Origin: Ectopseudomonas chengduensis
Lineage (GTDB): Bacteria; Pseudomonadota; Gammaproteobacteria; Pseudomonadales; Pseudomonadaceae
Reading direction: 5' to 3'
Assembly: GCF_015712065.1 (NCBI RefSeq)
Contig: NZ_JACFYZ010000003.1
Coordinates: 186,001-250,000 of the forward strand
DNA: 64,000 nucleotides
The position numbers and the translations under genes are program-made. Below the pieces are notes generated by a model. It was not told where the DNA came from, searched no databases, and saw only the letters and a list, made by a program, of their open reading frames with translations. Below are positions 9,064-17,887 of the stretch, one piece after another (position 1 is the stretch's first letter; each line of letters starts with the position of its first letter).

Positions 9064-9824
9064 CGTTGCGTGATATCGAAGTACGCCGCGGCGAGCGGGT
9101 GACGCTGGCGCTGGACGAACTTCACCTCGAAGGCGATCGCTTCACCGTGATCCTCGGCCACAACGGCTCGGGCAAGTCGACCCTGATGAACCTGCTGGCG
9201 CGGCAGCTGCAGCCGACCCGAGGCTCGCTGCAACTGGACGGGCGTACCCTAGCCGGTTTTTCTGCCCGTGACTTTGCCCAGCGCGTGGCCTTCCTGCCAC
9301 AGCACCTGCCCGATGTCGCCGGCCTGACCGTGCGCGAACTGGTGCGTCTGGGGCGCTTTCCCTGGCGCGGGCTGCTCGGCCGCTGGCGCGCCGAGGACCA
9401 TGCTGCCGTCGATCAGGCGCTGGCCCAGACCGATGTCGCCCATTACGCCGATCACCTGGCCGACAGCCTCTCCGGCGGCGAGCGCCAGCGCGCCTGGATC
9501 GCCATGCTGCTGGCTCAGCAATCGCCGCTGCTTTTGCTCGACGAGCCAACCTCGGCGCTGGACCTGGCGCATCAGTACGAGTTGATGGGCCTGCTGCGTC
9601 AGCTCAATCGCGATAGCGGGCGCGGTATCGTTGCCATCCTCCACGACATCAACCTCACGGCGCGGCATGCCGACCGGGTGATCGCCCTCAAACAGGGGCG
9701 GATCTTCTTCGACGGCAGCCCGGACGAGTTGCTCAGCGGGCCGTTGCTCAGCCAGCTCTACGACATCGATATCCAGCTGATCGAGCAGCCCGGCAGCGCC
9801 CGCAAGATTGCCGTGGTGGCCTGA
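9057..9824 (+). CDS. Iron-siderophore ABC transporter ATP-binding protein
   Basis: FepC/FhuC-like ATPase of 255 residues. Walker A GHNGSGKST is at residues 34-42, followed by a Q-loop region (AFLPQHLP), the signature LSGGERQR and Walker B LLLLDEPTSALD, then the H-loop (AILHDINL). It energises import of a ferric siderophore across the inner membrane through the fused permease that begins 2 bp downstream of its stop. Its ATG lies inside the end of the reductase gene. Substrate type is inferred from the reductase and the FecCD-type permease. Confidence 0.93.
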   Translation: MLTLRDIEVRRGERVTLALDELHLEGDRFTVILGHNGSGKSTLMNLLARQLQPTRGSLQLDGRTLAGFSARDFAQRVAFLPQHLPDVAGLTVRELVRLGRFPWRGLLGRWRAEDHAAVDQALAQTDVAHYADHLADSLSGGERQRAWIAMLLAQQSPLLLLDEPTSALDLAHQYELMGLLRQLNRDSGRGIVAILHDINLTARHADRVIALKQGRIFFDGSPDELLSGPLLSQLYDIDIQLIEQPGSARKIAVVA

Positions 9825-9826
9825 GC

Positions 9827-11803
9827 ATGGCGGCAGTTCCGGCGCCGTCACGCCACCTTCTGACGCTGCTCGCGTTGCTGCCCCTGGCACTGCTGCACCT
9901 GTGGCTGGCGGCCGATCTTGATCCGTTCGAACTGTGGGCGATGCTGGCTTCTGCCGAAAACAGCTTCGAGTTTCTGCAGCTGCAACTGTCGGCTCTACCC
10001 AGGCTGAGCATGGCGCTGCTGACCGGCGCTGCGCTGGGACTGTCCGGCAGTCTGTTGCAGCAGATCACGCAGAACCGCCTGGTGTCGCCCATGACCATCG
10101 GCGCCTCGTCCGGGGCCTGGCTCGGGCTGGTGCTGGCCACGTTGCTGGTGCCGACCTTCGCGGCTAGCCACGGACAATGGGCGGCACTGCTCGGCGCACT
10201 GCTGGCGGTCGGTCTGGTGCTGCTGATTGCCGGGCGCAGTGGCATCGGCGGGCTGCCGTTGGTGCTGGGCGGCATGGCCATGAACCTGTTACTCGGCGCA
10301 TTGGCTGCCGGGCTGGTGCTGATCAACAACCAGTACACCCAGGGGTTGTTCGTCTGGGGCGCGGGTGATCTGGCGCAGATCGACTGGCACTGGGTGCAGT
10401 GGCTGTGGCCCAAGCTGTTGCTGGCAGTGCCGCTGCTGATCCTCGCACCGCGGCCGTTGAGCTTGCTGCAGCTTGGCGGCGATGCTGCCCAGGGCCGTGG
10501 CCTGGCGCTGTGGCCGATGATGCTGGTGCTGTTCCTGGCGGCGCTGTGGCTATGTTCGGTGTCGATCACGGCGGTCGGCCTGATCGGTTTCATCGGCCTG
10601 CTCACGCCGAATCTGGCGAAGATGCTTGGCGCCCGTACGGCGCGTGATGAGCTGTGCTACAGCGCGTTGCTCGGTGCCTTGCTGCTGCTCGGTACCGACG
10701 CCCTGGCGCTGTTGGCCAATCGTGTCAGCGGCCAACTGGTGCCCAGTGGCGCGGCGGCGGCGTTGATCGGTGCGCCAGTGTTGTTGTGGCTGGCGCGCCG
10801 ACATCTGGCTGCGGAGGACCCGCGCGGCCTGCAGTTGCCGCGCGGCGCCGAGCGTTTCGGCTGGCGCAGTGCGCTGTGGGTGGCGCTTCTCGCTGTGCTG
10901 GCGCTGACCGTGGCGCTCGGGCTGGCGCGTGGTGTCGATGGCTGGCACCTGCAGTGGCCGTCGGCGCTGGTCTGGTCGCTACGCTGGCCGCGTGTGCTCA
11001 CCGCCGCCTCTGCCGGCGCCGGTTTGGCGATTTCCGGTCTGTTGCTGCAGCGTCTGCTGCGTAACCCGCTGGCCAGCCCGGATATTCTCGGTCTATCCGC
11101 GGGGGCCACGCTGGCGGTGATGCTGGCGCTGATCATCTTCGGTGGCGCGGTGTTCGGAGCGGTCGCGCCGCTGGCGGCCTTCGTCGGCAGCCTGGCGGTG
11201 CTGGCGGTGTTGATGCTGATGGGCCGGCGTCATCACTACTCACCAGCGCTGATGGCGCTGCTGGGGATTTCCCTCGGCGCGCTGCTCAACGCCGCCTTGC
11301 AGTTCGTGCTGGCCAAGGGCACGGGTGATTCGTTCGCGCTGCTCGGATGGCTGGCCGGCTCCACCTATCGCGCCACACCGGCACAGGCATTGTGGCTGAC
11401 GGTTGGCGTGCTGCTGTTCGGCGCGCTGGCATTGCTGTTCCAGCGTGCGCTGACGCTGATCGGCATCGGCGATGGGGTGGCCGCCAGCCGTGGCCTGAAC
11501 GTGCCGCGCTTGCGTCTGGCGCTGCTGGTACTGGTGGCGCTGCTCTGTGCGCTGGTTACCAGTCTGCTCGGGCCAGTGGCGTTTCTGGGGCTGCTGGCCC
11601 CGCATATCGCGGTGATGCTCGGCGCGCGCCGGGTGCTGCCGCAGCTGCTGCTGGCGGCCTCGTTGGGCGCGGTGCTGATGCTGCTGGCGGACTGGGTCGG
11701 CCGCACCCTGATCTTCCCGTTGCAGATTCCGGTGGGCATTGTCGCCTCGGTGTTGTGTGGCTGCTATTTCGTCTACCTGCTGATTCGTGGGAGGTTGGCG
11801 TGA
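9827..11803 (+). CDS. FhuB-like fused FecCD permease
   Basis: Inner-membrane permease of 658 residues made of two FecCD-type halves in one chain, as in FhuB: residues about 1-330 and 340-658. Each half has the conserved segments of the family, GxSGxxLQxxxxNxLxSP at about 63-84 in the first (GLSGSLLQQITQNRLVSP) and at about 405 in the second (AISGLLLQRLLRNPLASP), and each has a GxIxFIGLLxPH/N-like region. Most iron-siderophore permeases are two subunits, so the fusion narrows the likely substrates towards hydroxamate-type systems, but that is inference. The stop codon abuts a 140-bp repeat. Confidence 0.92.
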   Translation: MAAVPAPSRHLLTLLALLPLALLHLWLAADLDPFELWAMLASAENSFEFLQLQLSALPRLSMALLTGAALGLSGSLLQQITQNRLVSPMTIGASSGAWLGLVLATLLVPTFAASHGQWAALLGALLAVGLVLLIAGRSGIGGLPLVLGGMAMNLLLGALAAGLVLINNQYTQGLFVWGAGDLAQIDWHWVQWLWPKLLLAVPLLILAPRPLSLLQLGGDAAQGRGLALWPMMLVLFLAALWLCSVSITAVGLIGFIGLLTPNLAKMLGARTARDELCYSALLGALLLLGTDALALLANRVSGQLVPSGAAAALIGAPVLLWLARRHLAAEDPRGLQLPRGAERFGWRSALWVALLAVLALTVALGLARGVDGWHLQWPSALVWSLRWPRVLTAASAGAGLAISGLLLQRLLRNPLASPDILGLSAGATLAVMLALIIFGGAVFGAVAPLAAFVGSLAVLAVLMLMGRRHHYSPALMALLGISLGALLNAALQFVLAKGTGDSFALLGWLAGSTYRATPAQALWLTVGVLLFGALALLFQRALTLIGIGDGVAASRGLNVPRLRLALLVLVALLCALVTSLLGPVAFLGLLAPHIAVMLGARRVLPQLLLAASLGAVLMLLADWVGRTLIFPLQIPVGIVASVLCGCYFVYLLIRGRLA

Positions 11804-11943
11804 GGGCACCTCTAAAAACTACCTGCGTTGTCATCGCTGCGTTAAAAACCGTCTCAAAATGCTCATTTACAATCCGTAAACTGCGCTTTTTCGCCTGTTT
11901 TCGCCTTGCGCTGACGGCCTCGTCAACGTTTTTAGAGACGCCC
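11804..11943. repeat. MITE-like element filling the permease-binding protein gap
   Basis: A 140-bp element with imperfect terminal inverted repeats: the left end reads GGGCACCTCTAAAAAC and the right end is GTTTTTAGAGACGCCC, matching at 14 of 16 positions. The interior has runs such as CTCAAAATGCTCATTTAC and TTTTTCGCCTGTTTTCGCC, which I recall from a dispersed intergenic repeat of Pseudomonas. It begins at the base after the permease stop and ends at the base before the TTG start of the next gene. It contains no ORF of its own. Confidence 0.72.
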
Positions 11944-12834
11944 TTGAAGCGTTGCTTACTCGGCGTTCTACTGCTTTGGCTGACACCTGCCTGGGCGAGT
12001 GATGCGCCACGGGTGGCCGCGCTGAGCTGGGAGGCCACCGAGCATCTGCTGATGCTCGATGTGACGCCGTTGACCGTCGCCGATGCCGCTGACTACCGCG
12101 CCTGGGTGGTGCGGCCGACGCTGCCCGCAGACGTGCCGTCGAGCGGTTCGCGCCTGGAGCCCAATCTCGAATTGCTGGCCGAGTTGCAACCTGAGTTGAT
12201 CGTCATCCCTCCTTTGCTGGAAGACATCCGCCCTTTGCTGGAGCGTATTGCGCCGGTTCAGGTGTACCAAGGCTTCAGCCAGCAGCACGACAATCTGCAG
12301 GTGCAGCGCGAGGCGTTTCTCGACCTGGCGCGTGCGCTGCGACGCGAGGCATTGGCCAGGCAACGCCTGCAGGCGATGGACGCCGAGCTGGCGCAATGGC
12401 GCGAGCGGCTGCGGGCTCATTACGGGCAGCGTCTGCCGGCCGTCACGGTGATACGCCTCTCGTCGCCGACGGCCGCCTTCATCAACGGCCCCAACTCCAT
12501 GCCGCAACATGCGCTGGCGCTGCTCGGCCTTCAGCCTGCGATGGACCTGGCGCCGAGCCCCTGGGGCATCACTCAGGTACCGATCACCGCGCTGGGTCGC
12601 ATCGAAGAGGGCGTCGTGCTGCATATCGAACCCTTTGCCCAGGAGGCGCAGTTGTTCGCCTCGCCATTGTGGCAGGCGATGCCTTTCGTGCGTGAGCAGC
12701 GCTTCGCCGCGATGCCCTCGACCTGGACCTATGGCGGCGTGTTTTCCCTGCAGTATCTGGCCGAGGCCATAGGTGAAGCGCTGCTTAAACTGCCGTCTGA
12801 ATCTGGAAAAGCGACCCAACAGTCCCTAGAGTAG
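11944..12834 (+). CDS. Iron-siderophore ABC transporter substrate-binding protein
   Basis: FhuD/BtuF-fold binding protein of 296 residues. With TTG at 11944 as start, the N-terminus is a clean signal peptide (MKRCLLGVLLLWLTPAWA, cleavage before SDAPRVAAL). Later segments fit the helical-backbone binding family: WEATEHLLMLDV, LEPNLELLAELQPELIVIPP, and PSTWTYGGVFSLQYLAEAI near the end. It completes the reductase-ATPase-permease set. A repeat sits immediately upstream, so no normal Shine-Dalgarno is present (only AGAGA). No TonB-dependent receptor is in the window. Confidence 0.87.
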   Translation: MKRCLLGVLLLWLTPAWASDAPRVAALSWEATEHLLMLDVTPLTVADAADYRAWVVRPTLPADVPSSGSRLEPNLELLAELQPELIVIPPLLEDIRPLLERIAPVQVYQGFSQQHDNLQVQREAFLDLARALRREALARQRLQAMDAELAQWRERLRAHYGQRLPAVTVIRLSSPTAAFINGPNSMPQHALALLGLQPAMDLAPSPWGITQVPITALGRIEEGVVLHIEPFAQEAQLFASPLWQAMPFVREQRFAAMPSTWTYGGVFSLQYLAEAIGEALLKLPSESGKATQQSLE

Positions 12835-12925
12835 AGCGATTCGAATATAAGTCTGCCGTGCGTGACGGCGCCATTTGATGGGCTAATGGGGGCCTGGGCG
12901 CTGTCTGACAGGGTTTTGGAGTCGT

Positions 12926-15337
12926 ATGTACCGGCTGCTCCTGCTCATCGTGAGCCTCGTTTTTTCCTCGCTCGTGGGCGCCGTTACCTTCGACGAACAT
13001 ATGCGCACTCTGCCTCTGGGCCAGAGCATGTACGTGTTCGAGGACGTGCGCGGCGATGCCAGCATCGACGACATCGCCTCGCCCGCCGTGCAAGGTAGTT
13101 TCCGTCTGCATGACAAGCCCGTGCTCAACGCCGGCTATTCGCGCTCGGTATTCTGGCTGCGGCTGGACCTGCACTATCTGCCGCGCCAGGCGCAGGGGGA
13201 CCGCAACTGGCTGCTGGAGCTGGCTTATCCGCCGCTCGATCACCTTGAACTCTACCTCCCCGACGAGGCCGGCGGCTTCGCCCTGGCTCAGCGTACTGGC
13301 GATTCGTTGCCTTTCGTCACTCGCCAGATCCGCCAGCACAATTACCTGTTCGAGCTGAACCTCGAGCCGAACCAGAACAAGCGCATCTATTTGCGCCTCG
13401 AAAGCCAGGGTTCGATCCAGGCGCCGCTGACCCTGTGGGCGCCCAACGCCTATCTGGAAGAGCAGCCCGCGCGTATCTACGTGCTTGGCATCATCTACGG
13501 CGTGCTGCTGGTGATGCTGGTGTACAACCTGTTCATCTTCCTCAGCGTGCGCGACACCAGCTACCTCTATTACATCCTTTATATCGCCTCGTTCGGCCTG
13601 TATCAGGTCTCGGTCAACGGTGCCGGCATCGAGTATTTCTGGCCCAACAACCCCTGGTGGGCCAATGCCGCGACGCCATTTCTGATCGGCTCGGCCGCCT
13701 TGTTCGGCTGCCAGTTCGCCCGCAGCTTCCTGCACACCGGTGAACACAGCCCCTGGGTCGATCGCCTGTTGCTGCTGCTGATGGCCTGCGGCGCCGTTGT
13801 GATGATCCTGGCGCTGAGCGTCAGTTATGCCACGGCATTGCGTCTGGCCACCTACCTGGCCCTGCTGTTCACCGTGGTGATCTTCGCTGCCGGGGTGCTT
13901 GCCTGGCTGCGCGGTATGCGCGTGGCGCGTTACTTCATCTTCGCCTGGACCGCCTTTCTCATCGGCGGCATCGTCAACACGCTGATGGTGCTGGGCTACC
14001 TGCCCAACGTCTTTCTCACCATGTACGCCAGCCAGATCGGTTCGGCGCTGGAAGTGGGCCTGCTGTCGTTGGCGCTGGCCGACCGCATCAATGCGATGAA
14101 GGAAGAGCGCACGCGCATTCTCCAGGAGGCCGGACGCAAGCTCGAAACGCTGAACCAGGAACTGGCCGACAGCAACCGTTTCAAGGATGAATTCCTCGCC
14201 ACCGTGACCCATGAGCTGCGTACGCCGATGAACGGGGTGATCGGCTCGCTGGAGCTGATGCAGACGGTGAAGATGGACATCGAACTGGAGCAGTACCAGA
14301 AGACCGCTGCAGCGTCCGCGCGCGACATGATGCGCATGGTCAACGACATCCTCGCGCTCACCGAATTGCAAGCCGGCAAGCTCTATCCGCGGCGCGAGAC
14401 GTTCAGCCTGCGCGGGCTGTTCGATGGTCTGCGTGCCCAGTATGCGGCGCGCGCCGAAGACAAGGGGCTGACGTTCGCCCTGGAGCTGGACGACAACCTG
14501 CCCGACACCCTGGAAGGGGACGCGGCCAAGCTGGCGCAGGCGCTGGGCTATCTGCTGGACAACGCCATCAAGTTCACCAGCCAGGGCGGCGTGACCTTGC
14601 AGGTCGGCCGCGTCGGTAGCGTGGGCAGCAACCTGCCGTTGAGTGTGGTGGTCAGCGATACGGGGATCGGATTCGCGCCCGGCGACGGCGACCTTTACCA
14701 GCGCTTCCATCAACTCGATGGCTCAATGACGCGCAAGTACGGCGGCCTGGGCATCGGCCTGGCGATCTGCAGGCAACTGGTCGACCTGCTTGGTGGCGTG
14801 CTCAGTCACGAGTCGCAGCCGGGGCAGGGCAGTCGGTTTCGCCTCGATGTGCCGCTGACTCTGCCGCTGCAACCTCAGGTCAGCGATGTTCGCCCGGCAC
14901 GGCCGCAGGGCGGCGCGCTGCAGCGCCAGGCGCAGCAATGCACGGTACTGATCGTCGAGGACAATGCGATCAACCAGCTGGTAACCCGCGGCATGTTGCT
15001 CAAGCTCGGCTACCGCGTGCGCACTGCCGACAATGGTGCCGAGGCGCTGGAGTTGCTGCGCGGCGAGACGGTGGATGCGGTGCTGCTCGACTGCCAGATG
15101 CCGGTGATGGACGGCTTCGCCACCTGCCGCGCACTGCGCGCCCTACCGGGCTGCGCCGAGCTGCCGGTGCTGGCGATCACCGCGCACAGCCACAGCGGCG
15201 ACCGCGAGCGCTGTCTGGCTGCGGGCATGAGCGACTACCTGGCGAAACCGGTGAAATTCGACGAGTTGCGCGTGCTGCTGCATGACTGGGTGCTGTGCCG
15301 CCCGGCAACGGTTTCCGGTGGCGCCGCGCCGGTCTGA
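12926..15337 (+). CDS. 7TM-DISM hybrid sensor histidine kinase
   Basis: Membrane-bound hybrid kinase of 803 residues. In order: a signal peptide (about 1-19), a periplasmic 7TMR-DISMED2-type beta-sandwich (about 25-160), seven membrane helices (about 180-385), a short coiled region, HisKA with the phospho-acceptor His near residue 429 in THELRTPMNG, HATPase_c with DTGIGF and GGLGIGLAI, and a C-terminal receiver with the acceptor Asp near 722 in LLDCQMPVMDG. The ligand is unknown; DISMED2 domains are predicted to bind carbohydrates or small carboxylates. There is no partner regulator next to it, so it probably passes phosphate to an HPt protein elsewhere. Confidence 0.93.
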   Translation: MYRLLLLIVSLVFSSLVGAVTFDEHMRTLPLGQSMYVFEDVRGDASIDDIASPAVQGSFRLHDKPVLNAGYSRSVFWLRLDLHYLPRQAQGDRNWLLELAYPPLDHLELYLPDEAGGFALAQRTGDSLPFVTRQIRQHNYLFELNLEPNQNKRIYLRLESQGSIQAPLTLWAPNAYLEEQPARIYVLGIIYGVLLVMLVYNLFIFLSVRDTSYLYYILYIASFGLYQVSVNGAGIEYFWPNNPWWANAATPFLIGSAALFGCQFARSFLHTGEHSPWVDRLLLLLMACGAVVMILALSVSYATALRLATYLALLFTVVIFAAGVLAWLRGMRVARYFIFAWTAFLIGGIVNTLMVLGYLPNVFLTMYASQIGSALEVGLLSLALADRINAMKEERTRILQEAGRKLETLNQELADSNRFKDEFLATVTHELRTPMNGVIGSLELMQTVKMDIELEQYQKTAAASARDMMRMVNDILALTELQAGKLYPRRETFSLRGLFDGLRAQYAARAEDKGLTFALELDDNLPDTLEGDAAKLAQALGYLLDNAIKFTSQGGVTLQVGRVGSVGSNLPLSVVVSDTGIGFAPGDGDLYQRFHQLDGSMTRKYGGLGIGLAICRQLVDLLGGVLSHESQPGQGSRFRLDVPLTLPLQPQVSDVRPARPQGGALQRQAQQCTVLIVEDNAINQLVTRGMLLKLGYRVRTADNGAEALELLRGETVDAVLLDCQMPVMDGFATCRALRALPGCAELPVLAITAHSHSGDRERCLAAGMSDYLAKPVKFDELRVLLHDWVLCRPATVSGGAAPV

Positions 15338-15371
15338 CTCTTTCGCAGGGCGTGATGAAGCCGCTGGGCCC

Positions 15372-15440
15372 TGTAGGAGCCGGCTTGCCGGCGATGCTTT
15401 GTGCCCGCTAGAGCGACGCTCGTCAGCCAGCTTGCTACGA
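15372..15440. repeat. REP-type repeat (GTAGGAGCCGGCTTGCCGGCGAT)
   Basis: GTAGGAGCCGGCTTGCCGGC is a known Pseudomonas REP variant with an internal GCCGGC palindrome. A weaker reversed version (CAGCTTGCTACGAGC) follows about 45 bases later. It lies downstream of the hybrid kinase. Confidence 0.6.
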
Positions 15441-15488
15441 GCAACCTCTTTCCCGATTCGGCGGCAGATTTGGCCGGATCGTCCCTTT

Positions 15489-15547
15489 AGCCATGGTCTG
15501 AATCCTGATTCACTGAATGCAGATGAATCAGGATTCAGACCATGGCT
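15489..15547. promoter_or_regulatory. 24-bp perfect inverted repeat spanning the tetR start (putative operator)
   Basis: Two 24-base arms (15489-15512 and 15524-15547) are perfect reverse complements, separated by 11 bases. Each arm contains its own small palindrome, TGAATC-CT-GATTCA on the left and TGAATC-AG-GATTCA on the right, so there are two identical 6-2-6 half-operators with centres about 25 bp apart. The right arm also includes the AGGA Shine-Dalgarno and the ATG (15542) of the TetR gene. It probably binds the TetR protein; in RNA it would form a hairpin hiding the ribosome site. Confidence 0.8.
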
Positions 15548-16183
15548 TATCGCACCACCGAAGCTCGACTCGACCGCGACCAAGCGTTGCGCGCGCGTAT
15601 TCTCGACTGCGCCCTGCTGCGGGTGGCCGAGGGCGGTTTCGCCGCCCTGACCATGCAGGCGTTGGCCGACGATGTCGGCATCGCCACCGGTAGTCTGTAC
15701 CGCCACTTTCGCAGCAAGGGTGAACTGGCCGCCGAGGTATTCGCCAGCGCTAGCCAGCGTGAGGTAGATGCCCTGGCCACGGCCTTGCGTGGGCCGGGCA
15801 GCGCCGGTGAGCGCCTGCGCATCGGCCTGGAACAGTTCGCCGCCCGCGCCTGGCATAGCCGCCGCCTGGCCTTCGCGCTGATCGCCGAACCGGTCGACCC
15901 GGAAGTCGACGAGCAGCGCCTGCTCTATCGCGAAGCCTACGCCGAGCTGTTCATCGATCTGCTGGAGGAGGGTGCCGGCGCCGGTGAGTTTCGCGTCGAG
16001 CATATCGGTCTGATGGCGGCCTGCCTGGTCGGCGCTATAGCCGAAGCGCTGGTCGGCCCCCTGTCGCCACCTGCTCGCGCCGCTCGCGAAGCAGGCCAAC
16101 CCACCCTGGAGCTGGCTCAGGTCAGCGCCAGTCTTGCCACCTTCTGCCTGCGCGCCGTCGGCGCCAAGGAGCCCATGCGATGA
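15542..16183 (+). CDS. TetR-family regulator of aidB
   Basis: DNA-binding repressor of 213 residues. The N-terminal helix-turn-helix (TMQALADDVGIATGSLYRHFRSKGELAA in pieces, about residues 36-63) is typical TetR; the C-terminal ligand domain is not specific enough to predict an effector. It is the first gene of a two-gene operon: its stop overlaps the aidB ATG by 4 bp (ATGA). The long palindrome over its own start suggests autoregulation of the whole operon. E. coli aidB is controlled by Ada instead, so the control logic here differs. Confidence 0.9.
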   Translation: MAYRTTEARLDRDQALRARILDCALLRVAEGGFAALTMQALADDVGIATGSLYRHFRSKGELAAEVFASASQREVDALATALRGPGSAGERLRIGLEQFAARAWHSRRLAFALIAEPVDPEVDEQRLLYREAYAELFIDLLEEGAGAGEFRVEHIGLMAACLVGAIAEALVGPLSPPARAAREAGQPTLELAQVSASLATFCLRAVGAKEPMR

Positions 16184-17829
16184 AACCCAGCCTGCATGCC
16201 GAAACCCACGAGGTGTTCAACCAGGTACCGAGCCTCGATGGCGCCAATCTCTATCGCCTCGACCTGCCGCTACAGGAGTGGATTCGCCGCTACGAGGGCG
16301 CCTGGGCCCACGAGCGTTTGAGCGCCTATGGTGCGCTGGCCGGCGGCGCCCTGATGCAGGCCGGCTTTCTTGCCAACGAGAACAAACCGGTGTTCAAGAG
16401 TCATGATCGCTACGGCAATCGCATCGACCTGGTGGAATTTCATCCGGCCTACCACGAGCTGATGCGCACGGCGGTCGAGCATGGCCTGCCGTCGCTGCCC
16501 TGGACCGATCCGCGCGCCGGCGCCCATGTCGCCCGTGCCGGCCTGACCTATATGCACAGTCAGGCTGAAGCGGCCAGCGGCTGCCCGTTGACCATGACCT
16601 TCGCTGCCGTGCCGGCCATCCGCCTGCAGCCCAACGTAGCCGAGCAGTGGCTGCCGAAGATCCTCGCCACCGAGTACGACCCACGCAACCTGCCGATGGA
16701 GCAGAAGACGGGCGTGACCATCGGTATGGCCATGACCGAGAAGCAGGGCGGCACCGATGTGCGTGCCAACACCACTCGCGCCTATCCCATCGGCCTTGGC
16801 GGGCCTGGGCAGGGCTATGAGCTGGTGGGCCACAAGTGGTTCTGCTCGGCGCCGATGTGCGACGCCTTCCTCACCCTGGCCTACACCGACAAGGGCCTGT
16901 CGTGCTTCCTGCTGCCGCGTCACCGCCCGGACGGCACGCGCAACGCGTTCTACATCCAGCGTCTGAAGAACAAGCTGGGCAACTGGGCCAATGCCTCCAG
17001 CGAGGTGGAGTACCGTGGCGCTTTCGCCTGGATGCTCGGCGAGGAAGGGCGCGGCGTGCCGACCATCATCGAGATGGTGGCGATGACCCGCTTCGATTGC
17101 ATGGTCGGCTCCAGCAGCCTGATGCGCCAGGCGCTGACCCAGGCTGCGCACCACTGTGCGCATCGCCAGGTGGGTGGCAAGCTGCTCGCCGACCAGCCGC
17201 TGATGCAGAACGTGCTGGCCGACCTGGCGCTGGAGAGCGAAGCCGCGCTGGCCCTGTGCATGCGCATGGGCCGCGCGCTGGATCACGCGCATGACGCGCA
17301 GGAAGACAAGTTCGCCCGTCTGGTCACTGCCGTGGGCAAGTACTGGATCTGCAAGCGCGCGCCGGAAATGATCTACGAGGCCAGCGAATGCATGGGCGGC
17401 GCGGGCTATGTGGAGGAAACCATCATGCCGCGTCTGTATCGCGAAGCGCCGGTCAACTCGATCTGGGAAGGCTCGGGCAACGTGCAATGTCTGGACGTGC
17501 TGCGCGCCCTGTCCAAGGAGCCGGGCGTGCTCGATGCGCTGTTCGCCGAACTGGGTGATGGTCATGGCGATGCTCGCCTGAAGGCGCATATTCAGCGCCT
17601 GAAGGCAGATTTCGCTGATACCGCCGACATCCAGTACCGCGCGCGCCAGCTCACCGAAGACATGGCCGTAGCACTGCAGGCCAAGCTGCTGCTGGAGGCG
17701 GGCAACGCCACGGTGTCCGACGCCTTTATCGCCAGTCGCCTGGAAGGCCGCGGCCGCGTCTACGGCACCCTGCCGCGCGGTGTCGATGTCGAGGCGCTGC
17801 TGGCGCGTAGCACACCGCACCTGGTCTGA
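16180..17829 (+). CDS. aidB: AidB-like acyl-CoA dehydrogenase (DNA alkylation response)
   Basis: Flavoprotein of 549 residues resembling E. coli AidB along its whole length: an N-terminal E/T-H-x-VFNQ motif, PLTMTFAA, GMAMTEKQGGTDVRANTT, VGHKWFCSAPMCDAF, KLGNWANASSEVEY, MTRFDCMVGS, and the C-terminal REAPVNSIWEGSGNVQCLDVLR. AidB binds FAD and DNA and protects against alkylating agents; catalytic turnover of acyl-CoA is weak in the E. coli protein. It is coupled to the upstream TetR gene. The designation as AidB rather than a generic acyl-CoA dehydrogenase rests on the NSIWEGSGN and VFNQ motifs. Confidence 0.9.
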   Translation: MKPSLHAETHEVFNQVPSLDGANLYRLDLPLQEWIRRYEGAWAHERLSAYGALAGGALMQAGFLANENKPVFKSHDRYGNRIDLVEFHPAYHELMRTAVEHGLPSLPWTDPRAGAHVARAGLTYMHSQAEAASGCPLTMTFAAVPAIRLQPNVAEQWLPKILATEYDPRNLPMEQKTGVTIGMAMTEKQGGTDVRANTTRAYPIGLGGPGQGYELVGHKWFCSAPMCDAFLTLAYTDKGLSCFLLPRHRPDGTRNAFYIQRLKNKLGNWANASSEVEYRGAFAWMLGEEGRGVPTIIEMVAMTRFDCMVGSSSLMRQALTQAAHHCAHRQVGGKLLADQPLMQNVLADLALESEAALALCMRMGRALDHAHDAQEDKFARLVTAVGKYWICKRAPEMIYEASECMGGAGYVEETIMPRLYREAPVNSIWEGSGNVQCLDVLRALSKEPGVLDALFAELGDGHGDARLKAHIQRLKADFADTADIQYRARQLTEDMAVALQAKLLLEAGNATVSDAFIASRLEGRGRVYGTLPRGVDVEALLARSTPHLV

Positions 17830-17887
17830 GCGAGGACCGCCCGGCACGCTGTTTTTTAGCCGGGCAGGCGAGTAATCTTGCGGCCGA

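Noticed and set aside
12785-14713. Minus-strand ORF of 642 codons opposite the hybrid kinase
   Set aside because: Gln/His/Arg/Ala-rich text with no domain, exactly opposite a gene with complete kinase motifs. Long antisense ORFs are expected in GC-rich DNA.
17839-17865. GCCCGGC/GCCGGGC hairpin after aidB considered as a terminator
   Set aside because: The T-run is in the loop and not after the stem, so it does not fit a Rho-independent terminator.
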